NCBI RefSeq assembly: GCF_021049305.1
Contig: NZ_CP088081.1
Coordinates: 2,542,001-2,606,000 of the forward strand
From: Ideonella dechloratans
Lineage (GTDB): Bacteria > Pseudomonadota > Gammaproteobacteria > Burkholderiales > Burkholderiaceae_C
Reading direction: 5' to 3'
DNA: 64,000 nucleotides
Position numbers and translations under genes: made by a program. A model generated the notes under the pieces. It did no database searches. It was not told the DNA's origin and worked only from the letters and a program-made list of their open reading frames with translations. Shown here piece by piece: positions 45,914 to 56,122 of the stretch; within the stretch, counting starts at the first letter, position 1, and every line of letters starts with the position of its first letter.

Positions 45914-46798
45914 ATGGCGGCAATGTTCAAGCAACTGGGCCTGATCGGCTGCGGCCTGATGGGGGGCTCCTTCGCCCTGGCCATGAAGCAGGCCGGCCTG
46001 GTGGAGCGGGTGATCGGCTACAGCAAGTCGCCCTCCACCACCGAGAAGGCCAAGCAACTGGGCGTGATCGACCAGGCTGCCGAGAGCGCGCTGCTGGCCG
46101 TCTCCGGCGCCGACGTGGTGTTGCTGGCGGTGCCGGTGGCGGCCACCGAGTCCACCTTCAAGGCCATCCGCCACCTGGTCAGCCCTGGCACCCTGTTCAT
46201 GGACGTGGGCAGCACCAAGCGCGATGTGGTGGATGCCGCCCGCCGCGCCCTGAAGGACCGCATCGGCGCCTTCGTGCCGGCCCACCCGATCGCGGGCAAG
46301 GAACTCTCCGGCGTGCAGCACGCCGATGCCCAGCTCTACCGCGAGCAGCAGGTCATCCTCACCCCCTTGCCCCAGACCCGGCCGGAGCTGGTCGAGAAGG
46401 CGCGTGCCCTCTGGGGGGCGCTGGGTGCACGGGTGCGGGTGATGACGCCGGAGGCGCATGACGCCGCCTTCGCGGCCGTCAGCCACTTCCCACACCTGCT
46501 GGCCTTTGCCTACTTCACCGGCATCCTGCAGCAGCAAGAGGCCGAGGAGTTCCTGCGCCTGGCCGGCCCGGGCTTTCGGGACTTCACCCGCATCGCGGCC
46601 AGCGATCCGGCGATGTGGCGTGACGTGCTGATCGCCAACCGCGAGGAAATCCTCAAGCAGTCCGAATTCTTCCGTGGCGCCCTGGGCGTGCTGGAGCAGA
46701 CCCTGAGAGACTGCGAAGGCGATGCGCTGGAGGCGCTGGTCCGCGGCGTGTCCGAAGCACGCAGCCACTGGCGCATGGGTTCCGGCCGCCCACGCTGA
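45914..46798 (+). CDS. tyrA: Prephenate/arogenate dehydrogenase TyrA
   Basis: 294 aa. Rossmann motif LGLIGCGLMGGSFALAM (~8-24), then VGSTKRDVV and PAHPIAGKELSG in the active site, and AFAAVSHFPHLLAFAY. There is no fused mutase, so it is a monofunctional dehydrogenase of Tyr synthesis. It lies 3 bp after pheA in the same operon and is followed by a hairpin. Confidence 0.95.
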   Translation: MAAMFKQLGLIGCGLMGGSFALAMKQAGLVERVIGYSKSPSTTEKAKQLGVIDQAAESALLAVSGADVVLLAVPVAATESTFKAIRHLVSPGTLFMDVGSTKRDVVDAARRALKDRIGAFVPAHPIAGKELSGVQHADAQLYREQQVILTPLPQTRPELVEKARALWGALGARVRVMTPEAHDAAFAAVSHFPHLLAFAYFTGILQQQEAEEFLRLAGPGFRDFTRIAASDPAMWRDVLIANREEILKQSEFFRGALGVLEQTLRDCEGDALEALVRGVSEARSHWRMGSGRPR

Positions 46799-46817
46799 AG
46801 CCTTTTCTCTCTGACGC

Positions 46818-46845
46818 CGGCCCGCCGCCTTGCCGGGCCGCTTTT
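46818..46845 (+). terminator. Hairpin between tyrA and aroA (possible partial terminator)
   Basis: A 7-bp stem CGGCCCG / CGGGCCG (46818-46824 with 46834-46840) is followed by CTTTTCC. It may reduce rather than stop read-through into aroA-cmk. Confidence 0.5.
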
Positions 46846-46858
46846 CCTGTCGTCCGCC

Positions 46859-48874
46859 ATGTACACGACCGAATTCCTCGACCTCCCGCCCCTGGTCCGT
46901 GCCGGTGGACGCGTGCGCCTGCCCGGCTCCAAGAGCATCTCCAACCGCGTGCTGCTGTTGGCCGGTCTGGCGGCCGGCACCACCGAAGTCCATGACCTGC
47001 TGGATTCGGACGATACGCGGGTGATGCTCGACGCGCTGCGTCTGCTGGGCTGTGACCTGCAGCGTGACGGCGATGTTCTGAAAGTCACCGGCCTGGGCGG
47101 ACAACTGTCGCGCAAGGAGGCCCAGCTCTTCCTGGGCAACGCGGGCACGGCCATGCGCCCGCTCACCGCCGCGCTGGCGGTGCTGGCGGCCAGCCAGGGC
47201 GGGCAGTTCCAGCTCTCGGGCGTGGCCCGCATGCACGAGCGCCCGATCGGCGACCTGGTGCAGGCCCTGCGCCAGCTGGGTTGCCCGGTGGCCGACCTGG
47301 GTCAGCCCGGCTTCCCCCCGCTGCAGGTGGGCGATGGCGGCGTGCATGCCTTGAACACCGCCGCCCCCATCCGCGTGCGCGGTGATGTGTCCAGCCAGTT
47401 CCTCACCGCCCTGCTGCTGGCCCTGCCCCTGGTCACCGCACAGGGCCCGGTGGCCATCGAGGTCGACGGCGAGCTGATCTCCAAGCCCTACATCGACATC
47501 ACGCTGCGCCTGCTCGCGCGCTTCGGCATCGCGGTGGAGCGCGAAGGCTACCAGCGCTTCGTACTGCCCCAGGGCTCGGCCTACCGCACGCCCGGCCGCA
47601 TCCATGTCGAGGGCGACGCGTCCTCCGCGTCCTACTTCGTCGCGCTGGGCGCCATCGCGGGCACGGACCAGCCGGTGCGCATCGAAGGCGTGGGGCTGGA
47701 CTCCATCCAGGGCGACATCCGCTTCGTCGAAGCCGCCCAGGCCATGGGCGCGCAGGTGACGGGCGGCCCGGGCTGGCTGGAGGTGCAGCGCGGCGCCTGG
47801 CCGCTCAAGGGCCTGACGCTGGACTGCAACCACATCCCCGACGCGGCCATGACCCTGGCGGTGATGGCGCTCTATGCCGATGGGCCCACCCGGTTGAACA
47901 ACATCGCGAGCTGGCGGGTGAAGGAAACCGACCGCATCGCCGCCATGGCCGCGGAGCTGCGCAAGCTGGGCGCCACCGTCACCGAGGGCCCCGACTTCAT
48001 CGAAGTCCAGCCCCTGGCCGGCCCCTGGCAGGCCGCCAGCATCCACACCTACGACGACCACCGCATGGCCATGTGCCTGTCGCTGGCGGCTTTCAACCCG
48101 CTGGTGGCGGGTGAACCCGGTGTGCCGGTGCGCATCCTGGACCCCAAGTGCGTGGGCAAGACCTTCCCGGACTACTTCGAGACCCTGTTCGAAGTGGTCA
48201 CCCCCGCGGCCGACCAAGTGCCCGTGCTGACTGTGGACGGCCCCACCGCCTCCGGCAAGGGCACCCTGGCCAGCGAACTGGCCCGCCGGCTGGGCTTCCA
48301 CCTGCTGGATTCCGGCGCCCTGTACCGCGCCACCGCCCTGGCGGCCCAGGATGCCGGCGTGTCGTTGGACGACGAGGCACCGCTGGCCGAGCTGGCCGGG
48401 CGTCTGGCCCTGCGCTTCGAGGGTCAGCGCGTCTATCTAGCCGGGCGCGACATCACCGACCCGCTGCGCCTGGAATCCACCGGCGGCATGGCCTCCCGGG
48501 TGTCGGTGCACCCCGCCGTGCGCCAGGCCCTGCACCAGCTGCAGCTCTCCTTCCGCCGGGCTCCGGGCCTGGTGGCCGATGGACGGGACATGGGCACCGT
48601 GGTGTTCCCCGGCGCCTCGCTCAAGGTGTTTCTCACCGCCAGCGTCGAGCAGCGCGCCGAGCGGCGTTATAAGCAGTTGATTTCCAAGGGAGTTTCTGCT
48701 AACCTCCCACAGATTCAGTCTGACCTGCGGTTGCGGGATGAGCGGGATGCAAACCGATCGGTTGCGCCCTGCAGGCCGGCTGAAGATGCGATGCTGCTGG
48801 ACAACTCGGCGATGTCGATCGAAGACTCGGTCGTGCAATGCCTGGACTGGTGGCGGCAACGCAGGCCGTTCTGA
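46859..48874 (+). CDS. aroA-cmk: Fused EPSP synthase / cytidylate kinase
   Basis: 671 aa. Residues ~1-445 are 3-phosphoshikimate 1-carboxyvinyltransferase: [32 protein letters not shown] and [12 protein letters not shown]. Residues ~450-671 are cytidylate kinase: [20 protein letters not shown] (P-loop), [12 protein letters not shown] and [14 protein letters not shown]. There is no stop between them; they are joined by a short linker near [10 protein letters not shown]. In most bacteria these are separate adjacent genes. It supplies chorismate precursors and recycles CMP/dCMP. rpsA follows, the usual cmk neighbour. Confidence 0.95.
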   Translation: MYTTEFLDLPPLVRAGGRVRLPGSKSISNRVLLLAGLAAGTTEVHDLLDSDDTRVMLDALRLLGCDLQRDGDVLKVTGLGGQLSRKEAQLFLGNAGTAMRPLTAALAVLAASQGGQFQLSGVARMHERPIGDLVQALRQLGCPVADLGQPGFPPLQVGDGGVHALNTAAPIRVRGDVSSQFLTALLLALPLVTAQGPVAIEVDGELISKPYIDITLRLLARFGIAVEREGYQRFVLPQGSAYRTPGRIHVEGDASSASYFVALGAIAGTDQPVRIEGVGLDSIQGDIRFVEAAQAMGAQVTGGPGWLEVQRGAWPLKGLTLDCNHIPDAAMTLAVMALYADGPTRLNNIASWRVKETDRIAAMAAELRKLGATVTEGPDFIEVQPLAGPWQAASIHTYDDHRMAMCLSLAAFNPLVAGEPGVPVRILDPKCVGKTFPDYFETLFEVVTPAADQVPVLTVDGPTASGKGTLASELARRLGFHLLDSGALYRATALAAQDAGVSLDDEAPLAELAGRLALRFEGQRVYLAGRDITDPLRLESTGGMASRVSVHPAVRQALHQLQLSFRRAPGLVADGRDMGTVVFPGASLKVFLTASVEQRAERRYKQLISKGVSANLPQIQSDLRLRDERDANRSVAPCRPAEDAMLLDNSAMSIEDSVVQCLDWWRQRRPF

Positions 48875-49022
48875 GCTGCTCACTCGGTTCGGCTGGGCCC
48901 ACCGCCCTTCCCTCCTGGCGCGTCCTGTGCCGTCAAGGGCGGTGAATCCGTCAACCTAACCCCCGCGGCCTTGCAAACCGCACAGCTGTCGGCGGCGTCC
49001 GCCCGCTGACTCAGGAAATCCC

Positions 49023-50732
49023 ATGTCCCAGACTCAAACCGCCGATTTCGGTGGAGACTCCTTCGCCGCTCTGTTCGAGGAATCGCTGCAGAAGAGCGAA
49101 ATGCGCTCGGGTGAAGTCATCACCGCCGAGGTGGTGCGCATCGAGCACAGCTTCGTGGTCGTCAATGCCGGCCTGAAGAGCGAAGCCTATGTGCCCATCG
49201 ACGAATTCAAGAACGACCAGGGCGAAATCGAAGTCCAGGTCGGCGACTTCGTCTCGGTGGCCATCGACGCCGTCGAAAACGGCTACGGCGACACCATCCT
49301 GTCGCGTGACAAGGCCAAGCGCCTGGCCTCCTGGCTGTCGCTGGAAACCGCTCTGGAGTCTGGCGACTTCGTGACCGGCACCGTCTCCGGCAAGGTCAAG
49401 GGCGGCCTGACCGTTCTGGTCAACGGCATCCGCGCCTTCCTGCCCGGCTCGCTGCTGGACACCCGCCCCGTGAAGGACATGTCGCCCTTCGAGGGCAAGA
49501 CCATGGAATTCAAGGTCATCAAGCTCGACCGCAAGCGCAACAACGTTGTGCTGTCGCGTCGCGCCGTGGTCGAAGCCTCCATGGGCGAAGAGCGCGCCAA
49601 GCTGCTGGAAACCCTGCACGAAGGCGCCATCGTCAACGGCGTGGTCAAGAACATCACCGAGTACGGTGCGTTCGTGGACCTGGGCGGCATCGACGGCCTG
49701 CTGCACATCACCGACATGGCCTGGCGCCGTGTCCGTCACCCGAGCGAAGTGGTGACCGTGGGTCAAGAGCTGACCGCCAAGGTCCTGAAGTTCGACGCCG
49801 AGAAGAACCGCGTTTCGCTGGGCATCAAGCAGCTGGGCGATGACCCCTGGATGGGCGTGGCCCGTCGCTACCCGACCGGCACCCGCCTGTTCGGCAAGGT
49901 CACCAACATCGCCGACTACGGCGCCTTCGTCGAGATCGAGCCGGGCATCGAAGGCCTGGTGCACGTTTCCGAGATGGACTGGACCAACAAGAACGTCGCC
50001 CCCTCCAAGGTGGTCACCCTGGGCGAGGAAGTCGAAGTCATGGTCCTGGAAATCGACGAAGACAAGCGTCGCATCTCCCTGGGCATGAAGCAGTGCAAGG
50101 CCAACCCCTGGGAAGAGTTCTCGGCCACCGTCAAGCGTGGCGACCGCGTCAAGGGTCCGATCAAGTCGATCACCGACTTCGGCGTCTTCGTGGGCCTGGC
50201 TGCCGGCATCGACGGCCTGGTGCACCTGTCCGACCTGTCGTGGCAGGAAGCCGGCGAGACCGCCGTGCGCAACTACAAGAAGGGCCAGGAAGTCGAAGCC
50301 ATCGTTCTGGGCATCGACGTCGAGCGCGAGCGCATCTCCCTGGGCATCAAGCAGCTGGATGGCGACCCCTTCGCGACCTTCACCTCGGTCAATGACCGCG
50401 GCGTGATCGTCAACGGCGTGGTCAAGACCGTCGATGCCCGTGGCGCCGAAGTGCAACTGGCCGATGACGTGATGGGCTACCTGCGCGCCTCCGAAATCAG
50501 CCGCGACCGCGTCGAAGACGCCCGCAACGTGCTGAAGGAAGGCGACGAAGTCTCGGTGATGATCGTCAACGTGGACCGCAAGACCCGCAACATCCAGCTG
50601 TCGATCAAGGCCAAGGACCAGGCCGACCAGCAGGAAGCCATGCAGCGTCTGTCCGCCGAGAACACCGGCAACGCCGGCACCACCAGCCTGGGCGCCCTGC
50701 TGCGCGCCAAGCTGGACCAAGGCAGCAACTGA
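49023..50732 (+). CDS. rpsA: 30S ribosomal protein S1
   Basis: 569 aa. Six S1 (OB-fold) domains are visible by their repeated blocks, such as [41 protein letters not shown] and [21 protein letters not shown] in pieces. It binds mRNA upstream of the start and enables initiation on structured messages. It follows cmk, the conserved order, and is preceded by a 148-bp gap likely holding its promoter. Confidence 0.98.
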   Translation: MSQTQTADFGGDSFAALFEESLQKSEMRSGEVITAEVVRIEHSFVVVNAGLKSEAYVPIDEFKNDQGEIEVQVGDFVSVAIDAVENGYGDTILSRDKAKRLASWLSLETALESGDFVTGTVSGKVKGGLTVLVNGIRAFLPGSLLDTRPVKDMSPFEGKTMEFKVIKLDRKRNNVVLSRRAVVEASMGEERAKLLETLHEGAIVNGVVKNITEYGAFVDLGGIDGLLHITDMAWRRVRHPSEVVTVGQELTAKVLKFDAEKNRVSLGIKQLGDDPWMGVARRYPTGTRLFGKVTNIADYGAFVEIEPGIEGLVHVSEMDWTNKNVAPSKVVTLGEEVEVMVLEIDEDKRRISLGMKQCKANPWEEFSATVKRGDRVKGPIKSITDFGVFVGLAAGIDGLVHLSDLSWQEAGETAVRNYKKGQEVEAIVLGIDVERERISLGIKQLDGDPFATFTSVNDRGVIVNGVVKTVDARGAEVQLADDVMGYLRASEISRDRVEDARNVLKEGDEVSVMIVNVDRKTRNIQLSIKAKDQADQQEAMQRLSAENTGNAGTTSLGALLRAKLDQGSN

Positions 50733-50785
50733 TCGCTGTCCACCGACGCCTGTTCCTCCACCCGTCCCGAGCCCTGTCCTGACCC

Positions 50786-51094
50786 ATGACGCGTTCTGAT
50801 CTCGTTGCCAAGCTGGCTGAGCGATTTGCCCAACTGACGCAGCGCGACACCGAGTTCGCGGTCAAGACCACGCTCGATGCGATGTCCGACGCCCTGGCGC
50901 GCGGGCACCGCATCGAGATCCGGGGCTTCGGGAGCTTCTCGATCAGCCGCCGACCGCCGCGCATGGGCCGCAACCCGCGCTCCGGCGAGAAGGTGACGAT
51001 CCCCGAGAAGCTGGTGCCACACTTCAAGCCGGGCAAAGCCCTGCGCGAGGGTGTGGATGCCAGCCTGCCGGTGGACAATACGGACGGTCGGTAA
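50786..51094 (+). CDS. ihfB: Integration host factor subunit beta
   Basis: 102 aa. HU/IHF fold: [14 protein letters not shown] at the start, [29 protein letters not shown] with the DNA-wrapping beta arm, and [10 protein letters not shown]. The rpsA-ihfB order is conserved. With IhfA it bends DNA at specific sites. Followed by a terminator hairpin. Confidence 0.96.
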   Translation: MTRSDLVAKLAERFAQLTQRDTEFAVKTTLDAMSDALARGHRIEIRGFGSFSISRRPPRMGRNPRSGEKVTIPEKLVPHFKPGKALREGVDASLPVDNTDGR

Positions 51095-51138
51095 GCGCCT
51101 GCTCTTCGGGGCAGGCGCCCCTCGGAACACTTCATCGA

Positions 51139-51163
51139 CGCTCGGGCCCTCCCGGGCGTTTTT
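51139..51163 (+). terminator. Terminator after ihfB
   Basis: An 8-bp stem with one G-T pair (CGCTCGGG / CCCGGGCG, 51139-51146 with 51151-51158) is followed by TTTTT. A further 8-bp hairpin without a T run lies upstream (51095-51118). Confidence 0.75.
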
Positions 51164-51167
51164 CATC

Positions 51168-52064
51168 ATGGCCCGCCTCGACGATATTCTTCAGACCCAC
51201 GACGACAGCGACTGGCAGCACGGCCAGCCAGGTGCCCGAACCCATGCAGTGGAGTCCTCGCTGGAGACCGGGCATGTGCTGGTCTTCCCCGAGTTGCGCT
51301 TTGTGCTGAGCGAGGCCGAGCGACGCTTTCTCGACACCCGCTACGCGGACCCGGCCACCAAGAACATCAGCCTGCGAGGCCCCCAGGCCCTGATGCGCGG
51401 CGCCGTGGGCAGTGCCGAGGACCTGGTCGAATTGCGGGCCATGCTGATCCGCTTCCGCGACCAGGCCACCGCGCTGGCGCAGCGCCTGTTCCCCCATTAC
51501 ACCGGCAAGCTGCAGGTCGCCAACACCTCCTACCGTCCGATCTCCGTCGAAGGCCGCGAGACCAGCTGGCGCAAGGACGACACGCGCCTGCACGTGGATG
51601 CCTTCCCTTCCAACCCGACCCAAGGCGCCCGCCTGCTGCGCATCTTCACCAACGTGAACCCGGGCAGCCAGCCGCGCGTCTGGCGTGTGGGCGAGGACTT
51701 CCAGGACTTTGCCCGGACCTTCCTGCCACGCATCAAGCGCCCCCTGCCAGGCTCCGGCTGGCTGCTGGAGACCCTGCACGTCACCAAACAGCGCCGCACC
51801 GAATTCGACCACCTGATGCTGGGCCTGCACGACGGCGCCAAGGCCGACATGGCCTGGCAGCGTGACTGCCCGCAACGCGAGGTGGCCTTCGCCCCCGGCA
51901 CCACCTGGGTGGTGTTCAGCGACCAGGTGCTGCACGCCGTCATGTCCGGTCAGTTCATGATGGAACAGACCTTCTGGCTCTCGCCGGCCGACCAGCAGCA
52001 GCCTGACACGTCCCCGCTGCATGTGCTCGAGCGCATGACCGGTCGCCGCCTGGGTCTCGCATGA
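51168..52064 (+). CDS. kdoO: Kdo 3-hydroxylase (KdoO-type)
   Basis: 298 aa from ATG 51168. Resembles the Fe(II)/2-oxoglutarate-dependent Kdo hydroxylases that turn Kdo into Ko in the LPS inner core. Candidate iron ligands are His and Asp of RLHVDAFPSNPTQ (~residue 143-148) and the later VFSDQVLHAVMSGQ His. SYRPISVEGRETSWRKDD lies before the iron site. It sits directly before a heptosyltransferase with a 4-bp overlap. Confidence 0.85.
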   Translation: MARLDDILQTHDDSDWQHGQPGARTHAVESSLETGHVLVFPELRFVLSEAERRFLDTRYADPATKNISLRGPQALMRGAVGSAEDLVELRAMLIRFRDQATALAQRLFPHYTGKLQVANTSYRPISVEGRETSWRKDDTRLHVDAFPSNPTQGARLLRIFTNVNPGSQPRVWRVGEDFQDFARTFLPRIKRPLPGSGWLLETLHVTKQRRTEFDHLMLGLHDGAKADMAWQRDCPQREVAFAPGTTWVVFSDQVLHAVMSGQFMMEQTFWLSPADQQQPDTSPLHVLERMTGRRLGLA

Positions 52065-53155
52065 GCTTGCTGGCCGACCGGGCGCCGGCCCTCGCCCCCC
52101 GCCGCATCCTGATCGTTCGGCTGAGCGCGCTGGGCGATGTGGTGCTCAGCTCCGGCCTGATCCCGGCCCTCAAGGCCCGCTGGCCCGAAGCGCGTTTGAG
52201 CTGGCTGGTGGATGCCCCTGCCGCACCGCTGCTGGCCCACAACCCGCGGCTGGACGAGCTGCTGGTGCTGCCCCTGGGGCAGTGGAAGCAGCTCTGGCGA
52301 TCGGGGCGACGGCTGGAGGCATGGCGCGCTTTCCGGACATGGGCCCGCGAGCTGCGCGCGCGCCAATTCGATCTGGTGCTCGATCCACAAGGACTGCTCA
52401 AGAGCGGACTGTGCGGCTGGTTCAGCGGCGCGCCGCTGCGGGTCAGCCTGTGGCCCCGAGAAGGCAATCAGTTCTTCGTCCATGACTGCGTGCGCCCAGC
52501 CGTTCCGCCTGGTCCCGAGCGCATCATCTCCTTTGAATACTGCGCCCTGGCCGCGGCCGTGGGCGCACCGGATTTCCGCCTTGATCTGGCGGTGGGCCAG
52601 GCGCCGCGCCAGCAGGCCATCCAGGTCATGCAGGAGGCGGGCATCCAGGGCCGGCCGGTGGCCATCCTGGCGCCCTTCACCACCCGGCCCCAGAAGCACT
52701 GGCTGGAGGAACGCTGGCCTGCACTGGGTGCGGCACTGTGGGAGGCCGGCTACCAGCCCGTGGTGCTGGGGGGACCTGGCGACCGGGAAGCAGCAGACCG
52801 CATTGCCGGCCAGGAAGCGCGGCTGGTCAACCTCACGGGCCGACTCAAGCTCGACGAGACCGTCGCGGCCATCGCCCAAAGCCAGCTGCTGATCGGTGTG
52901 GACACCGGCCTGACCCACATGGGCATCGCGCTGGGTCTGCCCACCGTGGCGCTGTTCGGCTCCACCGCCCCCTATCTGCACGCCGGCACCCCCCGGGTGC
53001 AGGTGCTTTACAAGGCTTTGCCCTGCTCCCCCTGCCACCGTGCCCCGAGCTGCGATGGACAATTCAATTGCATGCGCGATCTGTCCATTCCTGAGGTGAT
53101 GACAGCGGCCCGTCAGGTCGTCCTGGCCGCGGGCAATGCAACCCAGGCGCCCTGA
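52061..53155 (+). CDS. waaC: LPS heptosyltransferase I
   Basis: 364 aa. GT9 family: ILIVRLSALGDVVLSSGLIPAL at the start, DLVLDPQGLLKSGL, and LIGVDTGLTHMGIALGLPTVALFG near the end for ADP-heptose binding. The Cys-rich CSPCHRAPSCDGQFNCM is seen in many WaaC proteins. It adds the first heptose to Kdo. Coupled to kdoO upstream and 3 bp from the next GT9 gene. Confidence 0.88.
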   Translation: MSLLADRAPALAPRRILIVRLSALGDVVLSSGLIPALKARWPEARLSWLVDAPAAPLLAHNPRLDELLVLPLGQWKQLWRSGRRLEAWRAFRTWARELRARQFDLVLDPQGLLKSGLCGWFSGAPLRVSLWPREGNQFFVHDCVRPAVPPGPERIISFEYCALAAAVGAPDFRLDLAVGQAPRQQAIQVMQEAGIQGRPVAILAPFTTRPQKHWLEERWPALGAALWEAGYQPVVLGGPGDREAADRIAGQEARLVNLTGRLKLDETVAAIAQSQLLIGVDTGLTHMGIALGLPTVALFGSTAPYLHAGTPRVQVLYKALPCSPCHRAPSCDGQFNCMRDLSIPEVMTAARQVVLAAGNATQAP

Positions 53156-53158
53156 TCC

Positions 53159-55045
53159 ATGCCCATATCATCCGGCTCTCCCGACCCGCGCCCCAGCACC
53201 GTGGTGCTCCACCAGTTCGCCGGCATCGGCGATCTGGTCTGGCATGTACCCTACCTCCGGGCCATTGCGGCCCAGAGCCGGGGCGGGCAGATCGCGCTCA
53301 TCGCCTCGCCATCAACCTTCGCAAGAGAGCTGCTCTCCGGCGAGTCCTGCATCTCTCAGGTCTTCGATTTCGATCGCCGCCCCCGGCGCGCAGAGCGACG
53401 CCAAGGACGCCACACCGGCCCGCTGGGCATGCTGCGGATGGCGCGCGAGCTCAAGCCTCATCGCTTCGATCGCATCGTGATCTTCTCCGATCACGTCAAC
53501 CGCGCAATCCTCGCCCTGATGGCAGGCATCCCCGAACGCATTGGGTTCGGCTTCCACTGGATCGAGCGCCGTCTGCTCAGCCACGGCCCCTATATCCGGC
53601 CCTACCGTGGACCGTCTGTGCCCGTGCACAAGAATGCGACGACCCTGGCACTGGCCCACGGCTTCGTCACCGAGCCGGTGGTGCCCAAGCTCCAGCTGCC
53701 AGCCGATGCCATTGCCCAACAGGCAGAGACGCTGGCGGCCTTGCCACGCCCGCTCTACACCTTTGCCATCGGTTCTTCCGAGCCCCACAAGCAGTGGGGC
53801 TCGGCCCGCTTTGCCGCCTTGGCAACGGCCCTCGCCCAGCGGGGCTGCGGTGTGGTGCTGCTGGGTGGCCCGCCCGAGGCAGGGCTGGCCCAGGACATCG
53901 TGGCGAGCATCCCTGCCCCGTTGCGAGGCCAAGTGTTGGCGGCCACGGGCAATACCGTCTTGCAGAGCGCCGCCACGCTGGCCTTGTCCGATGCCAACAT
54001 CGGCAACGACACGGGTATCACCAACCTTGCTGCGGCCCTGGACCGCCCCAGCTTCGTGCTGCTAGGCAACCGGCCCCTGCTGGACCATGACCCGCTGATG
54101 CGGATGCTGCTGGCGCCCGAACCGGATATCCCGAGCCGGCGCCATACCCGGCCTCCCGTGCGGTTGCTTGACATCTCCGTTGCTGACGTACTGGCTCGGC
54201 TGGAGCAGGACAACGCCCCCGGCTTCGAGGCCACCGCCCCCAGCCCACCCCGGCCGCTGCCCACAGTCCTCGATCTGCGCGGGCGGGACTTGGCTGAGCA
54301 GTGCGCCCTGGCCTGGTGGGCGCAGCAGCGTCACCGGCGCACCGGCCAGCGTTTTGGCCTGCTGCAGTCGAAGGGCCCCTTGCCAGACCTGGCCGCCTGT
54401 TTCCCTGATACCTTCGCCCCCCTGCACCCCTCGGACCTCGATGCTGGCGGCTGGTCAGTCTGGCATCCCGGGCCGGTGTGGCTGACCGCCACGAATGCCT
54501 TTGCGCAGCATCCGCAGACTGCGGGGCCGCCCCAGTGGCCGGAGGCGGTGCATCAGCAGGCTGTCGCGCTGCGCGCTGCCGCGGAGGGTCGGGCCCGCGT
54601 CCTGGTTCACCTGGCGGATGCGGCCTGCCGGCAGGCAGCGCTGTCCACCCTGCAGGCGAAGGGCATGGTGGCCGTGGATGTGTGGAGTGGCCTCACCGGC
54701 GATGGCGACTCTCCTTCCCTGCTGGGTGAGATGCTGGCCGGCGATGCCTGGGTGGGCGGCTGCGACGGCCTCGACCATCTCTGGGCACTGATGCGTCCTC
54801 GGGCGCCGCAGCTGGCCCTGTCGCAGCGGCCGAAGCGGGAACAAGCATCCTGGGCGACGGTCCAGCGGGGTCTGGGCCTGCCTCAGCCCTGGAGCCGCTG
54901 GCCGCTGAACCCGAATCTTTCGCAGGTGGAGACCGCAGCCGAAAGACCCTCCGACGCCGAACTGGCGGCAGGACTTGCGCAGTGGCTCCCCTTGTTGACG
55001 AACACCGCCCCCAGCACCGTGTCTGCTCATGCAGCCCGTCCATGA
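53159..55045 (+). CDS. GT9-family glycosyltransferase with an extra C-terminal domain
   Basis: 628 aa. The first ~350 residues follow the heptosyltransferase plan: VVLHQFAGIGDLVWHVPYLRAI, FAIGSSEPHKQWGSARFAALA and IGNDTGITNLAAALDRPSFVL. The remaining ~270 residues, from about the PSPPRPLPTVLDLRG linker, form an additional domain with WAQQRHRR, HLADAACRQAAL and GGCDGLDHLWALM that resembles a second, degenerate GT9-like half. Usual GT9 enzymes are ~350 aa. It overlaps the next gene by 4 bp. Its substrate is unknown. Confidence 0.7.
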   Translation: MPISSGSPDPRPSTVVLHQFAGIGDLVWHVPYLRAIAAQSRGGQIALIASPSTFARELLSGESCISQVFDFDRRPRRAERRQGRHTGPLGMLRMARELKPHRFDRIVIFSDHVNRAILALMAGIPERIGFGFHWIERRLLSHGPYIRPYRGPSVPVHKNATTLALAHGFVTEPVVPKLQLPADAIAQQAETLAALPRPLYTFAIGSSEPHKQWGSARFAALATALAQRGCGVVLLGGPPEAGLAQDIVASIPAPLRGQVLAATGNTVLQSAATLALSDANIGNDTGITNLAAALDRPSFVLLGNRPLLDHDPLMRMLLAPEPDIPSRRHTRPPVRLLDISVADVLARLEQDNAPGFEATAPSPPRPLPTVLDLRGRDLAEQCALAWWAQQRHRRTGQRFGLLQSKGPLPDLAACFPDTFAPLHPSDLDAGGWSVWHPGPVWLTATNAFAQHPQTAGPPQWPEAVHQQAVALRAAAEGRARVLVHLADAACRQAALSTLQAKGMVAVDVWSGLTGDGDSPSLLGEMLAGDAWVGGCDGLDHLWALMRPRAPQLALSQRPKREQASWATVQRGLGLPQPWSRWPLNPNLSQVETAAERPSDAELAAGLAQWLPLLTNTAPSTVSAHAARP

Positions 55046-56121
55046 GACCGAACTCCAGTATCCGTCTTCGCTGGTGGCCGCACACGCGCGACAACACGGT
55101 GGCCAGTTACCGACTTCGGTGCTGCCAAATCGTGGAGCAACTGAGCCGGAACGGTGTGGACGCTGCGCTCTATGATCCGGCCGACACGACCTCGCCCGTG
55201 GAGGTTCTGGTGTTGTCCAAGCGCTACGACGCGGCTTCTCTGGAGCACGCGCTGCAATTGCGCTCTCGCCATGGCACGCGGGTGGTGCTGGATCTGTGCG
55301 ACAACCACTTCTACGCTGCCGATCCCTCACCCAAGTGGGTGGAGCGCTCGGACCGGCTTCGTGCTGCCGCCCGGGCAGCGAATCTCGTTGTTGCTTCCAC
55401 CGAAGCCCTGGCCGAGGTGATCCGTGCAGAAGCGGGCTCCGCGGTGCGAATCGCGGTCATCGGCGATGCGGCGGAGCCACCTCTGGAAGGAGACAGCCGC
55501 AGCCGCTGGCGTCATCCCCTCCACGAATGGCACTTGCATCACACCCTGAGGTGCCTGGCACGGTAGCCTGGATGCCATCTGGTGTGGTTCGGGCACCATG
55601 GCAGCGACTATGCGAGCGGCGGGATGCTGGATCTGGCCAAGCTTCAGGATGCCCTGGAAGCCCTGCACCGGCGGACGGCCATCAGCCTTACCGTGATCAG
55701 CAACAACCGGTCGAAGTTCAAGACACTGACTCGGAACTGGCAGGTTCCAGCGTTCTACCTCGAGTGGTCATCCAGCACCTTTTCGAGGGCGCTGCGCAGC
55801 CACCAGGTGGCGCTCATCCCCATCACCCGCAATCCGTTCACGGTCTGCAAGACGAACAACCGTTTGGCCACCGCCCTGCTGCACGGGCTGGGCGTGGCGG
55901 CCAACAGCATCCCCAGCTACCAGCCGTTTGCCGAGGCCTGTGTCCTGGACAACTGGACGAAGCAGTTGGAGCGGTTGGTCCGCGACACGCAGTGGCGTTC
56001 ACAGTTGAATGCGCGGGGCCTGGCCTCTCTGGCGCAGCACTGGCAGCTGCGCCAGATCGCTGCCCAGTGGCACGAGCAACTGAGTTCGCTCTGCAGCCCT
56101 TCTGTCCACAAGTCAGACTGA
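55042..56121 (+). pseudogene. Glycosyltransferase gene interrupted by an in-frame amber codon
   Basis: ATG 55042 overlaps the upstream stop. The frame runs to a TAG at 55564 (codon 175), then continues in the same frame to 56121, 358 aa in all apart from the amber. Before the TAG are RLRWWPHTRDNTVASYRLRC, VVLDLCDNHFYAAD and VVASTEALAEVIR; after it WFGHHGSDYASGGMLDL, LTVISNNRSKF and CKTNNRLATALLHGLGV. Together these form one glycosyltransferase of GT4-like plan. TAG would be CAG by one change. It may be a true null, read-through or a base-call error. Confidence 0.7.
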
Positions 56122-56122
56122 C

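Noticed and set aside
44687..48301. 1204-aa minus-strand open frame across pheA-tyrA-aroA
   Set aside because: It spans four well-supported plus-strand genes and has low-complexity composition; an artefact of GC-rich codon use.
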